Origin: Avibacterium sp. 21-586
GTDB lineage: Bacteria; Pseudomonadota; Gammaproteobacteria; Enterobacterales; Pasteurellaceae
Length of the DNA: 64,000 nucleotides
Assembly (NCBI RefSeq): GCF_026226775.1
Contig: NZ_JAKKOD010000002.1
Span: forward strand, 196,501 to 260,500
Direction of reading: 5' to 3'
In this document: piece after piece, positions 8,427 to 16,210 of the stretch
How positions within the stretch are numbered: the first letter of the stretch is position 1
Layout of the letters: each line of letters begins with the position of its first letter
Notes under the pieces: generated by a model
What the model was told of the DNA's origin: nothing
Database searches by the model: none
What the model saw: only the letters and a program-made list of their open reading frames with translations
Made by a program: the position numbers and the translations under genes

Positions 8427-8668
8427 ATCTAACCCTTTAGTTTTAATCTTCTGGATTAAAGCTAATTTAAAATTAATTTTCAATTCAACCCATTGATATT
8501 AAAGAAACTTTTAAACAATTAGAGAAAATTAATAAAAATTGGCTTTAATCTGGTGTTGACTTTAGTTTTAAACTTGATTTAAACTTAGATTAAATCAAAG
8601 AGTAACTCATAGAGTTTACACCCAAGTTTAAACTAAATTGAGTTTAAAGGAAATGCAAGGAGTGTTTT
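8427..8668. promoter_or_regulatory. c-ner intergenic operator region
   Basis: This 240-bp gap between divergent repressor and ner must hold the lysogenic and early promoters. It contains many TTTAAA-like boxes: 8510, 8567, 8578, 8627 and 8643 exact, 8589 (ATTAAA) and 8615 (TTTACA) near-matches. The 8567, 8578 and 8589 boxes are exactly 11 bp apart. In Mu the same region holds the repressor operators, Ner sites and the transpositional enhancer. Which protein binds these boxes here is inference. Confidence 0.6.
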
Positions 8669-8902
8669 ATGCAAGAAGACTGGAGCAGAAAACGAATTGT
8701 GTATGAGCTACACGAGCGAAATATCACATTAACATCACTTTCTGTTAAAGCAGGGTTATCTCCATCTACGCTAAAAAATGCGTTAAGAATGAGCTACCCA
8801 AAAGGTGAACGCATTATCGCTGAAGCCATTGGCGTACCACCTCAAGAAATTTGGGCAAAACGCTACGCGGAACGGGAGAACCGCTTATGTGGGTCGAATT
8901 AA
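8669..8902 (+). CDS. ner: Ner-like early regulator
   Basis: A 77-residue helix-turn-helix protein of the Ner/Nlp (SfsB) family, with TLTSLSVKAGLSPSTLKNAL as the DNA-binding helices and the family's YPKGERIIAEAIGV tail. In Mu, Ner switches off early and repressor transcription during lytic growth. The start has a good ribosome-binding site (AAGGAGTG). Its last 16 bp overlap the transposase start, suggesting coupled translation. Confidence 0.9.
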   Translation: MQEDWSRKRIVYELHERNITLTSLSVKAGLSPSTLKNALRMSYPKGERIIAEAIGVPPQEIWAKRYAERENRLCGSN

Positions 8903-10854
8903 AAAATATTGTAGGGATTGGTGGACTACCTACATCTATTCAAGGGTTAACCAAAAAAGCTAAAGCTGAAAATTGGGAAAGACGCCGCAAAGAAGATGTT
9001 CAGGGTAAAGTTTTTGAATACGCCTTCACCTCCCTCCCCCAAGAAGTGCAAGCGGAGCTGTTACTTAAAAACGCAAAAGAAACGGCAAGTGAATTGTCTG
9101 CGCCTACGCGCGGGGTGGCATATAAAAACTATCTGCCTGAGGTGATTTGGTCAGGGTTTGATAAAGCGACTGAGAAAAACCGCGAAGAAGCGAAAGCAAA
9201 ATTGGCATTAGTGGTTGCCGTTGCCGATTTAAAAGAAAACGGAATGCCTATTATGGACGCAATTGCCACCGTCGCCGAGAAAGCTAACGAAGCGGTAGGC
9301 TCAATCAAACGCTGGTATTACAAAGTGCGGTCATTTGAACGTTCGGATTGGTTGCCGTTATTGCTTGATAAAAAACCTACTGCCAAAGGACGTGAAGCCG
9401 AGTTTACACCTGAAGCTTGGGAAGCTTTCAAGGCGGACTATTTCAGAAACGAGCGTCCACAGTTTGGCAGTTGCTATGAGCGGTTAAAACGTGCGGCACA
9501 AAAAAATGGGTGGGAAATTCCATCGCCAAGTAGCATAAAACGCAAAATTGAACGTGAAATACCAAAAGTACAGCAAGTATTTTTGCGTGAGGGAGAACAC
9601 GCATTAAGCCGTTATTACCCATCAATGCAGCGTTCAGTCGCGGATTTAGACGCAATGGAATGGATCAACGGCGATGGCTATCAACATAACGTCTTTGTTG
9701 AGTGGCATAACGGCGAAATTGTCCGTCCGAAAACGTGGATTTGGCAAGACATTCGCACACGTAAAATCTTAGCCTATCGCACGGATTTGAGTGAGAACAG
9801 CGACACCATACGCCTAAGCCTGATGGACTTGGTTTACAAATATGGTATCCCAAGACATCTCACCATTGATAACACCCGAGCGGCAGCGAATAAGTGGATG
9901 ACAGGCGGGGTAAAAAACCGCTACCGCTTTAAAGTAAAAGAAGATGACGTGCAAGGCATTATCCCGTTACTTGGCATTGAATTGCACTGGACATCAATCC
10001 AATTCGGCAAAGGGCATGGGCAAGCTAAACCTGTAGAACGTGCCTTTTCTCACGGTGGTTTAGGTGAGCTAGTGGATAAACACCCTACCCTTGCAGGCTT
10101 TTATGCGGGAGACAACATCTACAACAAGCCAGACAACTACAACGGGGGTAAAGCAGGGGTGAGTTACGAAACCTTTATTCTCGCCCTTGAAGACGGTATC
10201 CGAATGTTTAACGAGCGTGAAGCAAGGGAAACAGAAATTTGCCAAGGAGTGTACAGCTTTAGCCAAGTGTTTGAGCGTGATTATGCCAACGCCACCGTAC
10301 GCAAAGCCAGTACCGAACAACTGCGCTTACTGATGTTAATGAGTGAAGCGGTAACCTTACGCAAAGATGGGACGTTTGAATTGGAAGCAGGCGGCAAAGT
10401 GAATAACCGTAGAAACCGTTATCTTGCCATCGGATTAATTGGCTCACAACACAAAAAAGTGGTAGTGAAATTTGATCCATCTGATTTGCACAACAAAGTG
10501 TGGGTATATAGCCTTGAAGGGATGTTTTTAGATGAAGCCATCTGCACTGAAAAAGTCGCCTTTGGTGATAAAGCTGTAGGGCGTGAATATGACAAAGCAC
10601 GCAAACAATGGGTGAAATCGCAAAAAACCGCTGCGAAAGCACAACAAACCATGTCAGCCAAAGAAACCGCACGTTATCAGCCTGATGTGGAATTTGAGGA
10701 AGACTTTGATGTACTGCCAAAAGTGATTGAGTTGGTACAACAGCAAGGCTCAACCCTACGCAAGGTGGAAACTTTAGCAGAAGATGAAACCAACGAATTT
10801 GAACAGGGCTGGCAGAAAGGGCTGGCAATGTTAAAACAAGAGAAAGGGCTTTAA
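8887..10854 (+). CDS. Mu-type DDE transposase A
   Basis: A 655-residue transposase with the MuA layout. The N-terminal HTH (about 1-60) resembles that of the repressor, then come end-binding domains, an RNase H-like catalytic core, and C-terminal domains for MuB contact. Catalytic residues are visible as Asp263 (NGDGYQ), Asp328 (LTIDNT) and Glu384 (AKPVERAF); the spacing of 65 and 56 is close to MuA. It joins the prophage ends to target DNA for integration and replication. The ATG at 8887 starts at the conserved domain; an earlier TTG adds 12 residues that do not fit. An uptake signal lies inside the gene (near 9325). Confidence 0.96.
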   Translation: MWVELKNIVGIGGLPTSIQGLTKKAKAENWERRRKEDVQGKVFEYAFTSLPQEVQAELLLKNAKETASELSAPTRGVAYKNYLPEVIWSGFDKATEKNREEAKAKLALVVAVADLKENGMPIMDAIATVAEKANEAVGSIKRWYYKVRSFERSDWLPLLLDKKPTAKGREAEFTPEAWEAFKADYFRNERPQFGSCYERLKRAAQKNGWEIPSPSSIKRKIEREIPKVQQVFLREGEHALSRYYPSMQRSVADLDAMEWINGDGYQHNVFVEWHNGEIVRPKTWIWQDIRTRKILAYRTDLSENSDTIRLSLMDLVYKYGIPRHLTIDNTRAAANKWMTGGVKNRYRFKVKEDDVQGIIPLLGIELHWTSIQFGKGHGQAKPVERAFSHGGLGELVDKHPTLAGFYAGDNIYNKPDNYNGGKAGVSYETFILALEDGIRMFNEREARETEICQGVYSFSQVFERDYANATVRKASTEQLRLLMLMSEAVTLRKDGTFELEAGGKVNNRRNRYLAIGLIGSQHKKVVVKFDPSDLHNKVWVYSLEGMFLDEAICTEKVAFGDKAVGREYDKARKQWVKSQKTAAKAQQTMSAKETARYQPDVEFEEDFDVLPKVIELVQQQGSTLRKVETLAEDETNEFEQGWQKGLAMLKQEKGL

Positions 10855-10877
10855 AACAGGTTTAAAGCCGATTTAAG
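10850..10877. repeat. phased TTTAAA array after transposase
   Basis: TTTAAA at 10850 and 10861 and TTTAAG at 10872 have exact 11-bp spacing. The array begins within the last codons of the transposase gene and ends at the ribosome-binding site of the next gene. Confidence 0.7.
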
Positions 10878-10890
10878 TGAGGAAAAAATA

Positions 10891-11196
10891 ATGTTATCTG
10901 AAAGATTAGCAAAAGCCATTCAAACCAATTTAAACCATTCTTGTGATGAATTTGAACCACATCTTCTTATCGGTTTGAAAATGATTGAAAAAATGCGGGG
11001 TCGTCAAACTCATCCATCCAATCAGGAAGTTGAAAATCAATGGCGCACTGAATGTTTGTCAACTCTAGCAAGAAAGTGGGAATTGGCTGAAGAACTTGTT
11101 CGTCTCGAATCAAGTTATCCGTCAATGAAAGGCATTCTTCAAGAATATCTAATCGCATTACAAAACGCCATTGTAGATAAAGTAAAAGGGAAATAA
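10891..11196 (+). CDS. early protein of unknown function (101 aa)
   Basis: A 101-residue, mostly helical soluble protein with no domain I recognise. It has a clear ribosome-binding site (GAGG) and sits between A and B, where Haemophilus Mu-like phages carry unannotated genes. A minus-strand reading frame overlaps most of it. Confidence 0.65.
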   Translation: MLSERLAKAIQTNLNHSCDEFEPHLLIGLKMIEKMRGRQTHPSNQEVENQWRTECLSTLARKWELAEELVRLESSYPSMKGILQEYLIALQNAIVDKVKGK

Positions 11197-11485
11197 TTAA
11201 CTCTATCCTAAATCCAAAATGTTTTGATAATTGCTTAAGGTAATCGGTTTGCTCTTGTTCAGATTTTATACCAATGAAAGTTTTCCGATAGTGATGCCAA
11301 TCTATTTCTAATTGATGAATAGAGGTTGAGCAATTTAAAAATAAGAAACGATATAAACGTTTCATCATTTCGGGATTTAGTCCAGCAAGGATAACTGATG
11401 ACTGTTTTGCGGTGTTGTTGATCAGAGTTTCAAACTCATCCTGCGGAATACTCAGAAATGAAGAGAAATTATTACAGTAAGACAT
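10967..11485 (-). CDS. possible minus-strand protein (172 aa) between A and B
   Basis: A 172-residue open frame opposite to the early genes. Its first 100 residues read like a real soluble helical protein and fill a 324-bp gap that has no plus-strand gene. Its last 77 codons run antisense to the gene at 10891-11196. No ribosome-binding site is visible before the ATG, which weakens the call. Function unknown. Confidence 0.45.
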   Translation of the reverse strand: MSYCNNFSSFLSIPQDEFETLINNTAKQSSVILAGLNPEMMKRLYRFLFLNCSTSIHQLEIDWHHYRKTFIGIKSEQEQTDYLKQLSKHFGFRIELIISLLLYLQWRFVMRLDILEECLSLTDNLIRDEQVLQPIPTFLLELTNIQCAIDFQLPDWMDEFDDPAFFQSFSNR

Positions 11486-11520
11486 AAATTTATTTTTATA
11501 AAGAAAACAGGAGCACCATT

Positions 11521-12441
11521 ATGACATTAATCCAACAAATTAAACACATTTTAGAAGACAAACAACTCACTCAACGCGAATTGGCTCAACAAGCAGGCAT
11601 AAATGCAGGGGCATTAAGCGCCTACCTTAAAGGCAATTATGCAGGTGATAACGAAAGCATTGAAAAAGCCTTGCGTGGTTGGTTAGACACACAGGATAAA
11701 AAAGTGAAAGTGTTTGTAGAAGCACCGCAATTTATCGAAATTCCCACCGCACGCAAAGTGTTTGGCGTATTAGATATGGCGCGCATTTTGCCAACAATGG
11801 TCACCGTATTTGGTGCAAGTGGCGTAGGGAAAACCAAAGCAGCCCAAGCCTACAAAGCACAAAATAAAAACGTATGGATGATTACCGCAAGCCCATCAAG
11901 AGCCACGCTAAGCACGATTTTGTATGAATTAGCCTTAGAACTTGGCATTAATGATGCGCCACGCCGTAAAGACCGCTTAAGCCGCCAAATCACTAAAAAG
12001 CTCACAGGCACACGGGGATTGGTGATCATTGATGAAAGCGATCACTTGCCTTATGACGCATTAGAAGAAATTCGCATTATCCAAGAAGAAACCGAAGTGG
12101 GATTTGCCTTAATTGGTAACGACAAGGTTTACACCCGCATCCAAGGTGGCGTAAACCCACAACACGATTATGCCCGCCTTTGGTCGCGTGTGGGCAATCA
12201 TTGTGGGGTAAAAGCCAGCACCAAAGGCGACATCAAAGCCATTGCAGAAGCGTGGGGCTTAGATGTGGACGATAAAGATTTGATGACCGTGCTATATGAA
12301 ATCGGTAGCAAAGCAGGTGGCTTGCGTGCCTTAACCCAATATTTACGCCTTGCAGGAATGACAGCCAAGGGGCAAGGTACAGTAATCACCCTTGATTTAA
12401 TTTTAACCGCCCAAGCCCAAATGACAGGAGGCACAAGATGA
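11521..12441 (+). CDS. Mu-type transposition protein B (AAA+ ATPase)
   Basis: A 306-residue ATPase. The N-terminal helix-turn-helix (TQRELAQQAGINAGALSAYL, about 17-40) is followed by an AAA+ core with Walker A GASGVGKT (98-105) and Walker B LVIIDES (about 168-174). MuB polymerises on target DNA, selects the target site and stimulates MuA; the architecture here is the same. The ATG follows AGGAG. Its end overlaps the next start by 4 bp. Confidence 0.95.
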   Translation: MTLIQQIKHILEDKQLTQRELAQQAGINAGALSAYLKGNYAGDNESIEKALRGWLDTQDKKVKVFVEAPQFIEIPTARKVFGVLDMARILPTMVTVFGASGVGKTKAAQAYKAQNKNVWMITASPSRATLSTILYELALELGINDAPRRKDRLSRQITKKLTGTRGLVIIDESDHLPYDALEEIRIIQEETEVGFALIGNDKVYTRIQGGVNPQHDYARLWSRVGNHCGVKASTKGDIKAIAEAWGLDVDDKDLMTVLYEIGSKAGGLRALTQYLRLAGMTAKGQGTVITLDLILTAQAQMTGGTR

Positions 12442-12743
12442 AACGCACCATATTAACCCACCCAAACCCTGTTTTACGCGGCAATAACGAGATGGTGTTG
12501 AGCTACCTAAGCCAAGTGCAAAAGTGCATTAGAAAGCTGGAAGAAATGGGCTTGCTCGTTATCAACGTGCACTTTGAAAATATCAAACCGAAAGTGCGCG
12601 TGCAACCCAACCACAACACCAAAGAGTTGGAAAAAACGGCTCAAGCGATGCGTTATATCCGCGGCAATGATGGGCAACGCTATGACGAATGGCAAATGAT
12701 GGTGCAAGGTATCAAGGTGGTTTGGAGGAGTTATGCCAACTAG
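12438..12743 (+). CDS. early protein of unknown function (101 aa)
   Basis: A basic soluble 101-residue protein that starts with an ATGA overlap on the B gene and overlaps the next gene by 11 bp, so it is part of the early operon. I recognise no domain. Position suggests a role in replication or host takeover, but nothing in the sequence shows this. Confidence 0.7.
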   Translation: MKRTILTHPNPVLRGNNEMVLSYLSQVQKCIRKLEEMGLLVINVHFENIKPKVRVQPNHNTKELEKTAQAMRYIRGNDGQRYDEWQMMVQGIKVVWRSYAN

Positions 12744-12966
12744 AAAGCGTGGGGAGCGTGGAAAAGGCGGACGGCACGCCATTTATGCGCTCTATCGTGG
12801 CGAAACCAATCTCGCCGATGGCACGGCGGAAGAGCTTGCCAAGCGCTTAGGTAAAAGTAGTGGTTATATCTACACCCTTGCCGACCGCCGTGCCAGAGAA
12901 AGAGCCGAAACCAACCCGAATAGTTTAATCGCCATCAAAATTGGCTATACCACTGATGAACCATAA
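12733..12966 (+). CDS. small basic protein, possible HTH (77 aa)
   Basis: A 77-residue protein with an Arg/Lys/Gly-rich start and a stretch (AEELAKRLGKSSGYIYTLADR) that looks like a helix-turn-helix. It may bind DNA. It overlaps the preceding early gene, and its ATG follows GGAGTT. No named family recognised. Confidence 0.65.
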   Translation: MPTRKRGERGKGGRHAIYALYRGETNLADGTAEELAKRLGKSSGYIYTLADRRARERAETNPNSLIAIKIGYTTDEP

Positions 12967-12983
12967 CAACGAAGGAGAGAAAA

Positions 12984-13211
12984 ATGAAAAAAATCGCCGT
13001 AATTTGCACCGCACTTTTATTGGCGGGGTGTATTGAACAAGCCCCCGCTAAGAACATACAGCGGATAAAAACATATCAGTTGAATGCATACAACGAGATT
13101 GCCGAGGTATGTATTGATGGCGTGGTGTATCTACTCTATCAACCGTATAAAGGCGGTGGCATCACACCAAAAATCAATGCCAATTATGACGTTTATATCT
13201 GTAACCCATAG
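12984..13211 (+). CDS. small predicted lipoprotein (75 aa)
   Basis: The N-terminus is a lipoprotein signal with lipobox LLAGC (Cys16), followed by a 60-residue region without a recognised domain. It has a good ribosome-binding site (AAGGAG). An envelope protein in the early operon is unusual; it could alter the cell surface, for example against superinfection, but that is a guess. It carries an uptake signal in its first codons. Confidence 0.7.
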   Translation: MKKIAVICTALLLAGCIEQAPAKNIQRIKTYQLNAYNEIAEVCIDGVVYLLYQPYKGGGITPKINANYDVYICNP

Positions 13212-13221
13212 GAGAAAACAA

Positions 13222-13845
13222 ATGAGCATTATTTATTTAGAAGACGGAAAAGCGTACTGGGAAGATGCAAGAGGTGGATTAACACCTGAATCGCTCGTTA
13301 AGGAAATTGACATAGAACGAGATAGACTTGTGCGAGAGTGGGTAAAAAAAGCCAAAGCCTTAAACACAGAAATCAGGAGATTTAAAGGGGGAATTTTTGG
13401 CGATATTCAAGCATTCATTGAGTTATCCGCTGAAAAATATGATGCGAAAGTGGGGGGCAACAAAGGCAACGTTACCCTATTTAGCTATGACGGTAAATAC
13501 AAAATTCAACGAGCCATTAACGACCACTTACAATTTGATGAGCGTATTCAGGCAGCGAAAGCCCTGATTGATGAATGCTTAAACGAATGGTCGGAAGGCT
13601 CACGCCCCGAGCTAAAAACCTTGATTGAACGTGCTTTTAACGTGGATAAAGAAGGCAACCTTAACACAGGGCGCATTTTAGGCTTACGCCGTGTTGATAT
13701 TACCGACCCACGTTGGTTAAACGCTATGCAGGCGATTAGCGAAAGCGTGCAAGTGGTGAGTAGCAAAGCCTATGTGCGCATTTATGAGCGAGTGGGTGAT
13801 ACTGACCAGTATCAGCCGATTAGTTTAGATGTGGCGGGGGTGTAA
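13222..13845 (+). CDS. DUF3164-like early protein
   Basis: A 207-residue soluble protein resembling the DUF3164 family found in the early region of Mu-like phages. The ATG at 13222 is chosen for AGGAG just upstream; a longer frame upstream overlaps the lipoprotein gene and reads poorly. Biochemical function is not known for the family. Confidence 0.8.
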   Translation: MSIIYLEDGKAYWEDARGGLTPESLVKEIDIERDRLVREWVKKAKALNTEIRRFKGGIFGDIQAFIELSAEKYDAKVGGNKGNVTLFSYDGKYKIQRAINDHLQFDERIQAAKALIDECLNEWSEGSRPELKTLIERAFNVDKEGNLNTGRILGLRRVDITDPRWLNAMQAISESVQVVSSKAYVRIYERVGDTDQYQPISLDVAGV

Positions 13846-13847
13846 AA

Positions 13848-13928
13848 ATGGAGTGGTCAATGGTCGTCTATTTTATAGGATATTTCGCCTTGATTGGCTG
13901 GATAATGTGGCTATTTATGAAAAATTAA
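13848..13928 (+). CDS. 26-residue single-span membrane microprotein
   Basis: An ORF of 26 codons starting 3 bp after the previous stop. It encodes a nearly entirely hydrophobic segment ending MKN, i.e. one membrane helix. There is no strong ribosome-binding site of its own, so it may rely on coupling to the upstream gene. Existence as a protein is unproven. Confidence 0.4.
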   Translation: MEWSMVVYFIGYFALIGWIMWLFMKN

Positions 13929-13938
13929 AACCCTTTTC

Positions 13939-13973
13939 AACGCTCTTTAAACCTACTTTAAAGGGCGTTTATA
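13939..13973. repeat. phased TTTAAA array that also forms a hairpin
   Basis: TTTAAA at 13946 and 13957 and TTTATA at 13968 are 11 bp apart. Here the flanks also pair, AACGCTCTTTAAA with TTTAAAGGGCGTT (one G-U), giving a 13-bp stem with a 5-nt loop. It may act as a terminator or RNA processing site as well as a DNA site. Confidence 0.6.
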
Positions 13974-14009
13974 AAGTGTTTTAACAATCAAAAAATAGGA
14001 GCAATGACG

Positions 14010-14183
14010 ATGAATTATTACGCTGAAATAGATGCGCATTTGAGTTTAGACATGGAAGCTGAAACCAAAGACGACGCAATATGTTATATCCAAGAACTAT
14101 TGAATGAAATAAGTGACTGGAGCGGTATTGATATTAAATACCGAATTAATTTTGTGAATGAGGAATGCGACGATGAAGAATAA
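14010..14183 (+). CDS. small acidic protein (57 aa), paralogue of its neighbour
   Basis: An acidic 57-residue protein with AGGAG upstream; ATG at 14004 is an alternative in-frame start. It shares the pattern Tyr...MEAE-T-x4-A-x-C with the protein encoded next, so the two look like diverged tandem duplicates. Function unknown. Confidence 0.6.
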   Translation: MNYYAEIDAHLSLDMEAETKDDAICYIQELLNEISDWSGIDIKYRINFVNEECDDEE

Positions 14184-14340
14184 ATACCTTGTCAGAGTAT
14201 ACGGAATGGTTGAAATCAGCATGGAAGCTGAAAGTATTGAGCAGGCAATGGCACAATGTGATTTGAATACCTTAGATTTGAATAAATTACCGCACCAAAT
14301 CACAGAAATTGATGATGTGGTCGAAGTGGAGGAAGTATGA
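14173..14340 (+). CDS. small acidic protein (55 aa), paralogue of its neighbour
   Basis: A 55-residue acidic protein overlapping the previous gene by 11 bp and the next by 4. The ATG at 14173 follows GAGGAA at a good distance and is preferred over an upstream ATG at 14158. The pattern MEAES...AMAQC mirrors MEAET...AICYI of the neighbour. Function unknown. Confidence 0.65.
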   Translation: MKNKYLVRVYGMVEISMEAESIEQAMAQCDLNTLDLNKLPHQITEIDDVVEVEEV

Positions 14341-14507
14341 GCAATAACCAAAAAGAAGAATTAAAAATCAAACTGAATGAAATGATCATCCAGTTACAAC
14401 AGGCTGTGAAATATGTGCGTAATGATGATTTTGCAGGTGCTAGTGTATTTGTTGGCAATGTACAAAATCAAATTACCCAGACAAGATGGCAGTTAGTTAG
14501 GGGGTAA
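14337..14507 (+). CDS. small early protein (56 aa)
   Basis: A 56-codon gene starting with an ATGA overlap and GGAGG upstream. It encodes a soluble, probably helical protein of unknown function in the early operon. Confidence 0.6.
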   Translation: MSNNQKEELKIKLNEMIIQLQQAVKYVRNDDFAGASVFVGNVQNQITQTRWQLVRG

Positions 14508-14509
14508 AG

Positions 14510-14785
14510 GTGCTGAAAGAAAGCGATTTAATCGAAGACCACGAATATATCGGCAAAAATGCCAAGCGTGTTTGGGGGATTTTACCTAGACGAAAAATTT
14601 TCAAGGTAAATCATACTGAAGGCTATGTACTTTATTGCCAATATAAAGGCATTAAAAGTGGTGGTGTAATGGCAACAATGAAAACTATCTCCATTAAGTC
14701 ATTTTTAAGATGGGCGGTTGCGGATATTACGGATACTAAAAAATTGGAGAAAGCAAATGAAACACAACATCGATCTAAAAAATGA
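14510..14785 (+). CDS. early protein of unknown function (91 aa)
   Basis: A 91-residue basic protein starting at GTG 2 bp after the previous stop, with GGGG/AAAGG upstream. The N-terminal half has a beta-rich look (RKIFKVNHTEGYVLYCQY). No known family recognised. Confidence 0.6.
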   Translation: MLKESDLIEDHEYIGKNAKRVWGILPRRKIFKVNHTEGYVLYCQYKGIKSGGVMATMKTISIKSFLRWAVADITDTKKLEKANETQHRSKK

Positions 14786-14936
14786 GTTTGATATTGCCGT
14801 GCTTGCTTTTGTCAAAGCGGTTTATATCCAATCTAAATATGATAAGGATAAAGTGCGGGTTTTATTTGCTGATGAGGTGATTGAGGCAGTTATGCTCACA
14901 ATTGATATAACAGAGAGAAATAAGGGGGAAAAATGA
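14757..14936 (+). CDS. small early protein (59 aa)
   Basis: A 59-residue protein with ATG at 14757 behind GGAGAAA, overlapping the previous gene by 29 bp and the next by 4. Helical, acidic C-terminal half. Function unknown. Confidence 0.55.
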   Translation: MKHNIDLKNEFDIAVLAFVKAVYIQSKYDKDKVRVLFADEVIEAVMLTIDITERNKGEK

Positions 14937-15229
14937 AAAAATTAGATCAACGAAAAATAATCCAAATTGCTGTGGGTGAATTTACTACCGCTCTATGTAA
15001 TGATGGGACATTATGGCAATTTAATGCATCGAACCAAAGTTGGACGAGCTATCCAGAAATCCCTCAAGGTATAACGGATAGCGAATATTACCAAGAAGCC
15101 TTAGATAGCGAGATAGACAGCCTATCTTCGAAAGAGCGTCAGATGGGACTTAACAAAGATGAACGAGAGTACCTAATGGAAGCTCTCAAAAATTTACGAG
15201 AACTTAGGGGGCGGATGAGAATTTTATAG
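14933..15229 (+). CDS. early protein of unknown function (98 aa)
   Basis: A 98-residue protein linked to the upstream gene by an ATGA overlap. The first half reads as short beta strands around DGTLWQF, the second half as charged helices. I do not recognise a family. Confidence 0.65.
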   Translation: MKKLDQRKIIQIAVGEFTTALCNDGTLWQFNASNQSWTSYPEIPQGITDSEYYQEALDSEIDSLSSKERQMGLNKDEREYLMEALKNLRELRGRMRIL

Positions 15230-15297
15230 GAATAAGTAAAACCCATTTACCGCCCTTTGGCTCAGAGGGCGGAATAATGTGTTTTAAAGGAGAGATT

Positions 15298-15771
15298 ATG
15301 TACACCAAGCCTAAATATATCCAGCTTATCCATATCGCTAAGCAAAAGCTCGGTATAGATGAGCTTAGCTATCGCACAATGCTAGAACGGCTCACGGGCA
15401 AAAGTTCAACAAAGCAAATGACTATTCCTGAACTTACTAAAGTATTAAGTGAATTAGAAGACAAAGGCTTTCGCAATACCGCAAGTAAAGCCTTTCGTGC
15501 TGTCAACAAAGAAAAAAGCAAGAAACCCACTATCGTGGATAAAATCCGCGTGGTGTGGCGTGCTATGCACCAAAACGGCATTATTCGTGATGGCTCGGAT
15601 GACGCGCTTAATCAATTCGCCCGCAACATTATTAATGGTGAACTAGCCAAAAAAGGTAATAATTTCTTGATTTTAAATGTGATGGCGCTAAATCAGGATG
15701 TAAAATTAGCCACAATCGTGCTTGAGCGCTTAAAACAATGGCAAAAACGGGTGGAGAGAAAGAATGGATAA
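15298..15771 (+). CDS. gemA: GemA-like regulatory protein (Mu gp16, DUF1018)
   Basis: A 157-residue protein with the DUF1018 opening (KYIQLIHIAKQKLGIDELSY, residues about 5-24) and the Thr/Lys-rich middle. In Mu, GemA-Mor are made from the early/middle region and affect host gene expression. ATG at 15298 follows AAGGAGAG. Its stop overlaps the start of mor by 8 bp, the same arrangement as in Mu. Confidence 0.88.
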   Translation: MYTKPKYIQLIHIAKQKLGIDELSYRTMLERLTGKSSTKQMTIPELTKVLSELEDKGFRNTASKAFRAVNKEKSKKPTIVDKIRVVWRAMHQNGIIRDGSDDALNQFARNIINGELAKKGNNFLILNVMALNQDVKLATIVLERLKQWQKRVERKNG

Positions 15772-16126
15772 CGATAAATTAGAGATTTTTGAACGCAAAG
15801 CCCCTGAGGTGTTGGCAGATTTAGCGGCACATATTGAACAAGAATTAATAAATCGTTATAAAATGCCCGAAGAACAAGCCAAACAAGCAGGGGTTGATGT
15901 TGCAATGCGTATTTCGCGTGCTTGGGCGGGGGAAATTATTTATATTCCCCGTGCTTTGCTATTGGCGTTATCTGAACGAGATTTGAAGATATGGCGTGAA
16001 TTTAACGGCGTTAATCATCGTGCGCTAGCGCGTAAGTATGGCGTATCCATGCAATGGGTGTACCAGATCGTTAAACGGATGCAGAAAGAAGAAATCGACC
16101 GTAGGCAGTTTGATATGTTTAAGTAA
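15764..16126 (+). CDS. mor: Mor-family middle transcription activator
   Basis: A 120-residue Mor/C-family activator: an acidic dimerisation half, then a DNA-binding half with the Gly-Ile/Val beta strand (GEIIYIPR) and a C-terminal helix-turn-helix (HRALARKYGVSMQWVYQIVKRM). Mor turns on middle transcription in Mu. I see no separate C gene, so this protein may drive the late genes directly. Confidence 0.9.
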   Translation: MDNDKLEIFERKAPEVLADLAAHIEQELINRYKMPEEQAKQAGVDVAMRISRAWAGEIIYIPRALLLALSERDLKIWREFNGVNHRALARKYGVSMQWVYQIVKRMQKEEIDRRQFDMFK

Positions 16127-16132
16127 AAAATC

Positions 16133-16195
16133 TTTAAACCACTTTAAAATAGTTCTTTAAACAAAATCTTTAAACTCCTTTTAAAAGCATTTAGA
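16133..16195. repeat. phased TTTAAA array between mor and lysis genes
   Basis: Five TTTAAA boxes at 16133, 16143, 16156, 16169 and 16180, then TTTAGA at 16190, fill the 84-bp gap before the amidase gene, where a Mor- or C-type promoter would be expected. Spacings are 10, 13, 13, 11 and 10 bp. Confidence 0.65.
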
Positions 16196-16210
16196 AGGAG
16201 TTTATGTTAT

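Noticed and set aside
10259-10828. 189-codon minus-strand ORF within the transposase gene
   Set aside because: Shadow of the conserved transposase frame, with Leu/Gln/Cys-rich composition and no family resemblance.
12442-15297. gam-like host nuclease inhibitor gene
   Set aside because: None of the small early proteins shows the length (about 170 residues) or helical pattern of Gam.
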